From the NCBI GenBank assembly GCA_025935655.1, contig JAICUV010000245.1:1-5105 (forward strand): a stretch of DNA of 5,105 nucleotides, read 5' to 3'. The DNA is from Chloroflexota bacterium (lineage in GTDB: Bacteria; Chloroflexota; Limnocylindria; Limnocylindrales; CSP1-4). The translations under genes were made by a program, and so were the position numbers. Shown here one piece after another: positions 1-5,105 of the stretch. The notes under the pieces are model-generated. The model did no database searches, was not told the origin of the DNA, and saw only the letters and a list, made by a program, of their open reading frames with translations. Position 1 is the first letter of the stretch, and the number at the start of each line of letters is the position of its first letter.

Positions 1-1317
1 CGCCTCGACGAGCGCGGCCGGCGTCGCGGCGTCGAACACGAAGCCGGTCCCCTCGGTCGGGTGTTCGTCGGCATCGATCACCGAGTCCGCGAGGCCGCCC
101 GTCCGACGAACGACGGGCGGCGTCCCGTAGCGCAGCGCGATCATCTGGCCCTGGCCGCAGGGCTCGAAGCGGGACGGCATCAGGAACACGTCGGCGCCCG
201 CGTAGATCCGGCGGGCCATCTCGCGGTCGAAGCGCTCGATCAGCGCGACCCGGCCCGGGTTGGCCGCGGCCAGTGCCCGGAACGGGTCCGCGAGCGAGGC
301 GTGCCCGCTGCCCTGGACGATGATCCTCGCCCCAGCGGCGAGGAGGTCGCGGGCGCCGTCGGCGAGGAGGTCGAACCCCTTCTGCGGGTCCATCCGACCG
401 ATCATCCCCGCGACGATCCCGTTGTCGGCCGGGTCGAAGCCGTTGCGCGCGAGCAGGTCCGCCCGACAGACCGCCTTGCCCGCGGGATGCTCGCGCGAGT
501 ACGACGCGGCGAGGGCGGGGTCGTTCGCGGGATCCCAGACGTCCGGGTCGATGCCGTTGAGGATCCCGAGGTAGCGGTCGCCCTTGGCCTGCAGGGCCTC
601 TTCGAGCCCCATCCCGAACGCCGGCGTCAACGACTCGCGCGCGAACCCCGGGGACACCGTGTTCGCGATCTCCGCACCTTCGATCGCGGTCAGCAGCAGG
701 TCGATGCCATGGGGGTTGGGGCCCGCGAGCCGCTCGCCCTGCCGGAGTCCGAGCTGGGGCAGCTGGTCTGCGGGCGTCCACCCGTGATAGGCCAGGTTGT
801 GGAGCGTGACGACCACGGCCATGTCCCGGAAGAACGGGTCCTTCGCGGCCTCGCCGCGCGCCCGCTCGAGCAGCGCCGGGCCCGTGTGCCAGTCGTGGAC
901 GTGCAGGACATCGACGGGGGCGCCGTCGCGCTTGAGCGCCGCGAGGGCCGCGCGGTTGAACACGGCGAACCGCCACGGGTCGTCCGGGAAGTCGTAGAAC
1001 GCGTCCCGGTCGAAGGCCGAGGGCACGTCGACGAGCCGGAGCCGGTAGCCGGCGGCGGCGACATCGACGATGCCCACCTCGAGCGGCTCGCCGCCCCTCG
1101 GATCCCTGATCACGAGCGCCGGCTCGCGGACCGCGTCCTCGGGCACGGGCACCGAGCGATAGCGGGGCAGGAACACATCGACGGGCGCCGCGAGCTCCGT
1201 CCCGGCCTCGGGCAGGCGGCCGAGCGCGCGCGCGAGCGCGTCCACCACGTCGGCGAGCCCGCCGGTCTTCGCCCAGGGCTCGCACTCAGCGGCGAGCAGC
1301 ACGACTCGGATCGTCAT
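1..1317 (-). CDS. glgA: Glycogen synthase (GT5, ADP-/UDP-glucose dependent), C-terminus cut by the window edge
   Basis: Cytoplasmic glucosyltransferase that adds glucose from a nucleotide-glucose donor to the non-reducing end of alpha-1,4-glucan, the chain-elongating step of glycogen synthesis. I translated 439 residues by hand on the minus strand with no stop. The N-terminal half has the donor-binding KTGGLADV (residues 17-24), HVHDWHT (139-145, with D142 matching E. coli D137) and TLHNLAYHG (171-179, H173 matching the catalytic-site His161). The C-terminal GT-B domain has GILNGID (251-257), GRMDPQKGFDL (307-317, R308 and K313 matching R300 and K305), SRFEPCGQGQ (382-391, E385 matching E377) and a TGGLADSV loop (406-413). 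Bacterial GlgA is usually about 470-490 residues, so roughly the last 40-50 lie beyond base 1. The ATG at 1317 is placed where the family starts (MTIRVVLLAAECEPW). No Shine-Dalgarno precedes it, but a TACGAT lies 6 bp upstream. Family assignment is secure. Donor preference (ADP- versus UDP-glucose) is not decided by the sequence. Confidence 0.96.
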   Translation of the reverse strand, partial: MTIRVVLLAAECEPWAKTGGLADVVDALARALGRLPEAGTELAAPVDVFLPRYRSVPVPEDAVREPALVIRDPRGGEPLEVGIVDVAAAGYRLRLVDVPSAFDRDAFYDFPDDPWRFAVFNRAALAALKRDGAPVDVLHVHDWHTGPALLERARGEAAKDPFFRDMAVVVTLHNLAYHGWTPADQLPQLGLRQGERLAGPNPHGIDLLLTAIEGAEIANTVSPGFARESLTPAFGMGLEEALQAKGDRYLGILNGIDPDVWDPANDPALAASYSREHPAGKAVCRADLLARNGFDPADNGIVAGMIGRMDPQKGFDLLADGARDLLAAGARIIVQGSGHASLADPFRALAAANPGRVALIERFDREMARRIYAGADVFLMPSRFEPCGQGQMIALRYGTPPVVRRTGGLADSVIDADEHPTEGTGFVFDAATPAALVEA

Positions 1318-1329
1318 CGGGCGATCGTA
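1318..1329 (-). promoter_or_regulatory. Possible -10 box for leaderless glgA transcript
   Basis: On the minus strand TACGAT (plus bases 1324-1329) ends 6 bp before the glgA ATG. That places the expected transcription start on or next to the A of the start codon. No ribosome-binding sequence lies between them, so a leaderless mRNA is a reasonable reading. The usual -35 position (around 1347-1352) is GC-rich and does not resemble TTGACA, so the call rests on one hexamer and its spacing. Confidence 0.35.
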
Positions 1330-1370
1330 CGCGTCCGCCCGGGTCGCGGCCCGTCGGGTGCGCTGCGAGG

Positions 1371-1476
1371 CTTGCCGGCGTGGCCCGGCGCGGCGCGTGG
1401 GTCGGCCTCGTGGGCCGGCGCGCTGCGTGGCCGCACCGGTGGACCGGCACGTCTGCGTGGCTCGCCCGCGGACCGG
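1371..1476. repeat. Degenerate tandem repeat, unit about 30 bp
   Basis: A core of GTGGnCCGGCnCG followed by GCGTGG recurs at 1380-1400, 1410-1430 and 1439-1460, with a decayed fourth start (GCGGACCGG) at 1468-1476. The GCGTGG ends fall exactly 30 bp apart (1400, 1430, 1460). Units 1371-1400 and 1401-1430 match at 22 of 30 positions. The third unit needs a one-base shift to align. The bases are almost all G and C, which raises chance similarity, so a true tandem duplication is likely but not certain. No function is evident. Confidence 0.5.
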
Positions 1477-1489
1477 ATATGCGGCCACG

Positions 1490-1615
1490 GACTCTACGGT
1501 TCCGTCACGGAACGAAATATGCCGCCGGCGACTCGCCTGTTCCGTGCGAGGGCCCGGACACGGAACGGATCATACCGCTGGCGACTGAAATGACTCGCCA
1601 CGGAACCGTTGAGTC
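1490..1615. repeat. 126-bp repeat-dense element bounded by a 16-bp inverted repeat
   Basis: Bases 1490-1505 (GACTCTACGGTTCCGT) and the reverse complement of 1600-1615 match at 15 of 16 positions, giving terminal inverted repeats around a 126-bp segment. Inside, ACGGAAC occurs on the plus strand at 1507-1513, 1560-1566 and 1600-1606, and on the minus strand at 1499-1505 and 1539-1545. GACTCGCC is repeated at 1530-1537 and 1592-1599. Bases 1507-1533 and 1560-1586 form a direct repeat matching at 22 of 27 positions. Several hairpins can form, including GTTCCGTG (1539-1546) with CACGGAAC (1559-1566) around a 12-base loop. The pattern fits a small mobile or REP-like intergenic repeat, or a cluster of regulator sites. 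No clear target-site duplication is visible. Confidence 0.6.
1499..1513. promoter_or_regulatory. Perfect 15-bp inverted repeat, possible operator
   Basis: GTTCCGT, one central C, then ACGGAAC: seven perfectly paired bases on each side. This geometry is typical of a dimeric DNA-binding protein's site. It lies about 180 bp upstream of glgA and 260 bp upstream of glgP. The same half-site recurs singly at 1539-1545, 1560-1566 and 1600-1606, so it may equally be one part of a larger repeat element. No regulator gene is present in the window to pair with it. Confidence 0.35.
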
Positions 1616-1725
1616 GGCCGCCGAATGGCCGGATGCGGGCGGACGCCCGGCGCGATCCTCGGCGCGGGGGACGGGGTCGAACGCCCGTCGCCCGAACGCC
1701 GCTACACGCATGCGATACCGAGCGC

Positions 1726-1739
1726 CTAAACCGGTTCAC
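1726..1739. promoter_or_regulatory. LacI-family-like operator overlapping the glgP -35 box
   Basis: The 8-bp palindrome AACCGGTT (1729-1736) has the AA-n-CG-n-TT core typical of LacI-family operators. In the 12-mer TAAACCGGTTCA (1727-1738), five of six base pairs are symmetric. It overlaps the proposed -35 hexamer (1735-1740), so a bound repressor would block RNA polymerase. LacI-family maltose/maltodextrin regulators are common controllers of alpha-glucan degradation genes, which makes the site plausible. With only one short palindrome and no regulator gene in view, it remains a candidate. Confidence 0.35.
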
Positions 1740-1764
1740 AAGCGGCCGCGACCCGGTCTATCAT
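1735..1764 (+). promoter_or_regulatory. Sigma-70-type promoter of glgP
   Basis: TTCACA (1735-1740; five of six matches to TTGACA) is followed after 18 bp by TATCAT (1759-1764; matches TATAAT at all but two positions). In such GC-rich DNA this pair stands out. The expected start of transcription falls around 1771-1774, at or just before the glgP ATG at 1774, so the mRNA would be leaderless or nearly so. This agrees with the absence of a Shine-Dalgarno sequence there. Confidence 0.6.
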
Positions 1765-1773
1765 GTGCGCCCC

Positions 1774-3993
1774 ATGGAGCCCCTCGTGCACGTGCCGGTC
1801 GCGCCCGGCGCTTCGTTCCACCTGCCGCCGAAGCTGGAAGGCCTCCGGCGCCTCGCCTACAACCTGTGGTGGAGCTGGCACCCCCAGGCCCGCGTCCTGT
1901 TCAGCAGGATCGACGCCGGCGCCTGGGCCCGGTACCGCAACCCGATCCCCGTCCTGTCGGGACCGGTCGCCTGGGACCAGCTGCTCGAGAACCCGGCATT
2001 CATGGCCGAATACCACGACCTCCTCGAGGAGTTCGACGCCTACATGGCGAACGGGTCCGACCACTGGTTCACCCGCCGCTACGGCGACGACCTCGAGGGC
2101 CCGATCGCCTACTTCTGCGCCGAGTACGGCTTCCACGAGAGCCTGGGCATCTACTCCGGCGGCCTCGGCGTCCTCGCCGGCGACCACATGAAGACCGCCT
2201 CGGACATGGCCCTCCCGCTGGTCGGCGTGGGGCTGATGTACCGCAAGGGCTACTTCCGCCAGTCGATCGACGCGGACGGCCACCAGGAGCACGCCTACCC
2301 GGACTACGAGCTTGCCCGGCTGCCGATCCTGCGCGCGCTGGACCGGTTGGGCGAGCCGATGACCATCAGCGTCCCCCTCCCCGACCGCGACCTGTACGCC
2401 GCCGTGTGGGTGGCCCAGGTGGGTCGGGTGCCGGTCCTGCTCCTCGACACGGACGTCCCCGACAACGACGACTCGGACCGCCCGATCACGCACATCCTCT
2501 ACGTGCGCGGACGCGAGATGCGCCTCCACCAGGAGCTCGTCCTGGGCGTGGGCGGCGTCCGCGCGCTGCGCGAGCTGGACCTGGCGCCCGCCGTATGGCA
2601 CCTCAACGAGGGCCACTCGGCGTTCCTCCTCGCGGAGCGGGCACGGGAGCTGATCGCGGGCGGCGCGACGCTCGACGACGCGTGGAAGGCCGTCCGCAGC
2701 GACGCCGTGTTCACGATCCACACGCCCGTCTCCGCCGGCAACGAGCGGTTCGACGCGGAGCTCGTCCGCCGGGTCGCCCAGCCCCTCCTCGAGGGCGACG
2801 GTCGCCCGAACACGGGCGGCATCCCGATCCAGGCGCTCCTGGACCTGGGCATCGGGGTGGAGGGCGACACGACGCAGTTCGACATGACCGCGTTCTCGCT
2901 CCGGCTGACCCGCGGCGCGAACGCGGTGAGCCTGCTCCATGCGGAGACCGCCAACGCCACCTGGCAGGGCGTCACCCCGCACGAGATCCTCGGCATCACC
3001 AACGGCGTCCACACGCCGACGTGGGTGGGCCAGCCGATGCGCGACGCGCTGGAGCGGTACGCGGACGCCAACCTCGAGCGCATGGACGACATGGTGGAGC
3101 GGCGGCGCTTCTGGGACCGGATCGACCGGATCCCCGGTGAGGAGCTGTGGGAGGCCCACCAGCGCCAGAAGCTGGAGCTCGCGATCTTCGCCCGCGGCCG
3201 GCTGCGCAACCAGTTCGCCCGCCACGGCGAGGCCCCGTCCACGCTCGAGGAGCTGGAGGAGGTCCTCGACCCGTCGATCCTCACGATCGGGTTCGCGCGC
3301 CGGTTCGCGACCTACAAGCGGGCCGCGCTGCTGTTCACCGACATCGAGCGCCTCGCCCGGATGCTGTGGGACGAGGAACGGCCGCTGCAGATCATCTTCG
3401 CGGGCAAGGCCCACCCGGCGGACCGTCCGGGACAGGGCGTGATCCAGGACATCTTCAGCCGGTCGCGCAGCCCGCGCCTCCGGGGTCGGGTCTTCATCAT
3501 GGAGGACTACGACATCCGGATCGGCCGGTTCCTCGTCCAGGGCGTGGACGTGTGGCTCAACAACCCGCGTCGGCCGCTCGAGGCGTCGGGCACGTCCGGG
3601 ATGAAGGCGGCCGCCAACGGCCTCCCCAACCTGTCGGTCCTCGACGGCTGGTGGGACGAGGGCTGGACCGGCGACAACGGCTGGGCGATCGGGGGTCGGG
3701 AGACCAACCCGGACGAGGGCGCCCAGGACTGGTCGGACGCCCAGGACCTGTACCGGATCCTCGAGCAGGAGGTCATCCCGGCCTACTACGAGCGGGACGC
3801 GACGGGCCTCCCGCCTCGCTGGATCCAGATCATGCGCAACGCGATCGCCAGCAACATCTGGCGGTTCTCCACCACCCGGATGCTCCACGAGTACGTGGAG
3901 CGGCTCTACCTCCCGGCGCCCGAAGCGGACGCGGGGGCCTCCACGGCCCCGCACGAGGCAGCCGCCGCGACGAAGGCGTCCGCCACCTCCTGA
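1774..3993 (+). CDS. glgP: Alpha-glucan (glycogen/maltodextrin) phosphorylase, GT35, DUF3417 type
   Basis: PLP-dependent cytoplasmic enzyme that uses phosphate to remove glucose-1-phosphate from non-reducing ends of alpha-1,4-glucan. The 739-residue product has a DUF3417-like N-terminus (about residues 10-110, with NLWWSWHPQA) and the AEYGFHESLGIYSGGLGVLAGDH block (from about residue 116). It also has HLNEGH (276-281), RRFATYKR (509-516, with R510 and K515 aligning to the phosphate-binding Arg569 and Lys574 of muscle phosphorylase) and EASGTSGMKAAANG with K611 as the PLP-binding lysine. All key residues look intact. The ATG at 1774 is chosen because the family N-terminus begins there and a promoter ends 9 bp upstream. 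An in-frame GTG at 1765 would add only three residues. Upstream in-frame codons cross the promoter and are not favoured. The chain stops soon after the conserved VERLYLPA, followed by an Ala-rich tail of about 25 residues. It therefore lacks the extra C-terminal domain that, as I recall, the longer actinobacterial GlgP proteins (about 850 residues) carry. Confidence 0.96.
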   Translation: MEPLVHVPVAPGASFHLPPKLEGLRRLAYNLWWSWHPQARVLFSRIDAGAWARYRNPIPVLSGPVAWDQLLENPAFMAEYHDLLEEFDAYMANGSDHWFTRRYGDDLEGPIAYFCAEYGFHESLGIYSGGLGVLAGDHMKTASDMALPLVGVGLMYRKGYFRQSIDADGHQEHAYPDYELARLPILRALDRLGEPMTISVPLPDRDLYAAVWVAQVGRVPVLLLDTDVPDNDDSDRPITHILYVRGREMRLHQELVLGVGGVRALRELDLAPAVWHLNEGHSAFLLAERARELIAGGATLDDAWKAVRSDAVFTIHTPVSAGNERFDAELVRRVAQPLLEGDGRPNTGGIPIQALLDLGIGVEGDTTQFDMTAFSLRLTRGANAVSLLHAETANATWQGVTPHEILGITNGVHTPTWVGQPMRDALERYADANLERMDDMVERRRFWDRIDRIPGEELWEAHQRQKLELAIFARGRLRNQFARHGEAPSTLEELEEVLDPSILTIGFARRFATYKRAALLFTDIERLARMLWDEERPLQIIFAGKAHPADRPGQGVIQDIFSRSRSPRLRGRVFIMEDYDIRIGRFLVQGVDVWLNNPRRPLEASGTSGMKAAANGLPNLSVLDGWWDEGWTGDNGWAIGGRETNPDEGAQDWSDAQDLYRILEQEVIPAYYERDATGLPPRWIQIMRNAIASNIWRFSTTRMLHEYVERLYLPAPEADAGASTAPHEAAAATKASATS

Positions 3994-4031
3994 CCCCCGA
4001 TCGCCCGCATGCCCCGCGCGGCGACACGTAT

Positions 4032-4037
4032 AGAGGA
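4032..4037 (+). promoter_or_regulatory. Ribosome-binding site of the GH57 gene
   Basis: AGAGGA lies 8 bp before the GTG at 4046 and supports that codon as the start. It is the only clear Shine-Dalgarno sequence among the three gene starts, as expected for a gene translated from within a polycistronic mRNA behind glgP. The 52-bp gap after the glgP stop holds no recognisable terminator hairpin. Confidence 0.65.
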
Positions 4038-4045
4038 CCGCACCC

Positions 4046-5105
4046 GTGGCCCCCCGCATCTCGCTGGCCCTCGCGATCCACAACCACCAGCCGGTGGGCA
4101 ACTTCGGCTGGGTGTTCGCCGAGGTCTACGACCGCGCCTACCTGCCGATGCTCGAGGCCCTCGAGCGCCACCCGGGCGTCCGGCTGTCGCTCCACTACAC
4201 GGGCCCGCTCCTCGAGTGGCTCGCGGCGGAGCGTCCCGAGTTCCTCGAGCGGCTGCGGGCACTCGTCGCGCGGGAGCAGGTCGAGCTCCTCGGCGGCGGC
4301 CTGTACGAGCCGGTCCTCGCCTCCCTCCCCGAGCACGATCGCATCGACCAGCTGTCACGGATGGCGGGGACGCTGGAGCGGATCACGGGCACGCGGCCGC
4401 GCGGCGCCTGGCTCGCGGAGCGGGTCTGGGAGCCCGACCTGCCGACCGCGCTCGTGGGCGCCGGCTACCGGTGGACGATCCTGGACGACCAGCACTTCCG
4501 CGCGGCCGCCATCCCGGAAGCGAACCTGTGGGGCGCCTACACCACCGAGGACCAGGGCAACCTGCTGACCGTGTTCGGGACGGAGCAGGGCCTCCGCTAC
4601 CGGATCCCGTTCGGCGGGGTCGAGGACGTCATCGGCTACCTCCACGATCACGCGACCGAGGACGGGACGCGGGTCGGGATGATGGGCGACGACGGCGAGA
4701 AGTTCGGCGCCTGGCCCACGACCTACGAGCACTGCTGGGGCGAGGGCCGCTGGGTGGAGCGCTTCTTCGAGGCGCTCGAGGCGAACGCCGCCTGGCTGAG
4801 CACCGTCACGCCGTCGCAGTGGCTGGAGCGCGAGCCGCCGATCGGCCGCGTCTACGTCCCCACGTCCTCGTACGCGGAGATGGGCGAGTGGGCGCTCCCA
4901 CCCGACGAGACCGTCGTGTTCACGAAGCTGCTCCACGACGCGGTGGCCGGGAAGCGGCCCGAGGCGCGCTGGCTGCGCGGCGGGTTCTGGCGAAATTTCC
5001 AGGTCAAGTACCGCGAGATCAACGACCTCCACAAGCAGATGCTCCGGACGTCGCGCAAGGTCGCCGCGATGACCGAGGGCCCGTCGCGCACCGCCGCGCT
5101 GGACC
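4046..5105 (+). CDS. GH57 4-alpha-glucanotransferase / alpha-amylase-like enzyme, C-terminus cut by the window edge
   Basis: Retaining glycoside hydrolase family 57 enzyme, expected to transfer alpha-1,4-glucan segments between chains (disproportionation). The visible 353 residues follow the Thermococcus litoralis 4-alpha-glucanotransferase closely: IHNHQPVGNFGWVF (residues 11-24), GGGLYEPVLASLP (83-95), WLAERVWEPD (122-131) and GDDGEKFGAWP (214-224). E125 matches the nucleophile (Glu123 in T. litoralis) and D216 most likely the acid/base (Asp214). The downstream block RGGFWRNFQVKY (311-322) also agrees. Relatives are about 650-700 residues with DUF1925/DUF1926-type C-terminal domains, so roughly half is missing here. 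The start is GTG, supported by AGAGGA 8 bp upstream and by the family N-terminus. No signal peptide is seen, so the enzyme should be cytoplasmic. It lies 52 bp after glgP on the same strand, probably in one operon, where it could rebuild longer chains from limit maltodextrins. Annotation as alpha-amylase is the main alternative, since GH57 members of this subgroup were first described under both names. Confidence 0.9.
   Translation, partial: MAPRISLALAIHNHQPVGNFGWVFAEVYDRAYLPMLEALERHPGVRLSLHYTGPLLEWLAAERPEFLERLRALVAREQVELLGGGLYEPVLASLPEHDRIDQLSRMAGTLERITGTRPRGAWLAERVWEPDLPTALVGAGYRWTILDDQHFRAAAIPEANLWGAYTTEDQGNLLTVFGTEQGLRYRIPFGGVEDVIGYLHDHATEDGTRVGMMGDDGEKFGAWPTTYEHCWGEGRWVERFFEALEANAAWLSTVTPSQWLEREPPIGRVYVPTSSYAEMGEWALPPDETVVFTKLLHDAVAGKRPEARWLRGGFWRNFQVKYREINDLHKQMLRTSRKVAAMTEGPSRTAALD

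Larger units (their letters stand above)
1318..1773. other. Intergenic region between divergent glgA and glgP
   Basis: This 456-bp stretch separates the start codons of glgA (minus) and glgP (plus). I see no convincing gene in it. The open frames crossing it are extensions of shadow frames, or short frames that lie across the repeats. From the glgA side it holds a possible leaderless -10 box, a GC-rich stretch of degenerate repeats of about 30 bp (1371-1476), a relatively A+T-richer repeat-dense segment (1490-1615; 74 of the 120 bases 1491-1610 are G or C), an apparently plain stretch (1616-1725), and the glgP promoter with an overlapping palindrome (1726-1773). It is long for such a compact locus and must carry the control signals of both transcription units. 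Confidence 0.85.

Noticed and set aside
1371..1476. Possible CRISPR array because of the 30-bp periodicity
   Set aside because: The units are contiguous and degenerate. There is no alternation of identical repeats with unique spacers, and no cas gene is in the window.
61..1593. Long plus-strand open frame (510 codons) opposite glgA
   Set aside because: It is antisense to the clearly homologous glgA. Its translation is rich in Arg, Gly, Ala, Pro and Val without family motifs. Such frames are common in high-GC DNA, where stop codons are rare.
1636..1649. Hairpin CGGGCGGACGCCCG as a terminator or regulatory stem
   Set aside because: The stem is only 6 bp with no following T-run. In DNA this GC-rich, such short inverted repeats are expected by chance.
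1358..1739. Short open frames in the intergenic region (76 codons plus strand at 1358-1588; 81 and 68 codons minus strand at 1494-1739 and 1505-1711)
   Set aside because: They lie across the repeat clusters and have no credible ribosome-binding site that I can see. The repeats explain their composition better than coding does.
4029..4034. TATAGA as a -10 box for a separate GH57 promoter
   Set aside because: No -35-like hexamer lies at the right distance, and the sequence overlaps the Shine-Dalgarno. Read-through from glgP explains expression better.
3994..4045. Terminator between glgP and the GH57 gene
   Set aside because: No stable hairpin with a T-run is visible in the 52-bp gap, so an operon is the simpler reading.
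1726..4101. 791-codon minus-strand open frame opposite glgP
   Set aside because: It is a shadow of glgP caused by GC-rich third codon positions. Its translation has no recognisable domain, while the plus strand keeps every catalytic motif of the phosphorylase.
1380..4568. Long plus-strand frames at 1380-3140 and 3147-4568
   Set aside because: These are alternative frames over glgP and the GH57 gene, with Arg/Pro/Gly-rich low-complexity translations and no conserved motifs.

Overview
This window is a compact glycogen / alpha-glucan metabolism locus from a high-GC bacterium. All three genes use G/C-ending codons almost throughout. The lineage cannot be fixed from the window. The form of the phosphorylase, the GH57 glucanotransferase beside it, and two genes that start without a Shine-Dalgarno sequence would fit a high-GC Chloroflexota or Actinomycetota-like organism. 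That placement is inference only.

Layout: bases 1-1317 on the minus strand carry most of a GT5 glycogen synthase (GlgA), whose C-terminus runs off the left edge. Bases 1318-1773 are a 456-bp non-coding region shared by two divergent transcription units. Bases 1774-3993 on the plus strand encode a complete 739-residue alpha-glucan phosphorylase (GlgP) of the DUF3417-containing type. After a 52-bp gap, bases 4046 to the right edge encode the first 353 residues of a GH57 4-alpha-glucanotransferase / alpha-amylase-like enzyme with its own Shine-Dalgarno sequence.

Together the genes form a build-or-degrade pair. GlgA extends alpha-1,4-glucan from a nucleotide-glucose. GlgP releases glucose-1-phosphate from the chain ends. 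The GH57 enzyme probably re-joins or disproportionates the short maltodextrins that GlgP cannot shorten further. The divergent arrangement would allow the synthetic and degradative arms to be controlled oppositely from one region.

The coding content is conventional, and I see no new enzyme system. The least explained part is the 456-bp intergenic region. Its glgA-proximal half holds degenerate repeats of about 30 bp. Its middle holds a 126-bp element bounded by a 16-bp inverted repeat, with five copies of ACGGAAC/GTTCCGT. Next to glgP there is a good sigma-70-like promoter whose -35 box is overlapped by a LacI-operator-like palindrome (AACCGGTT).
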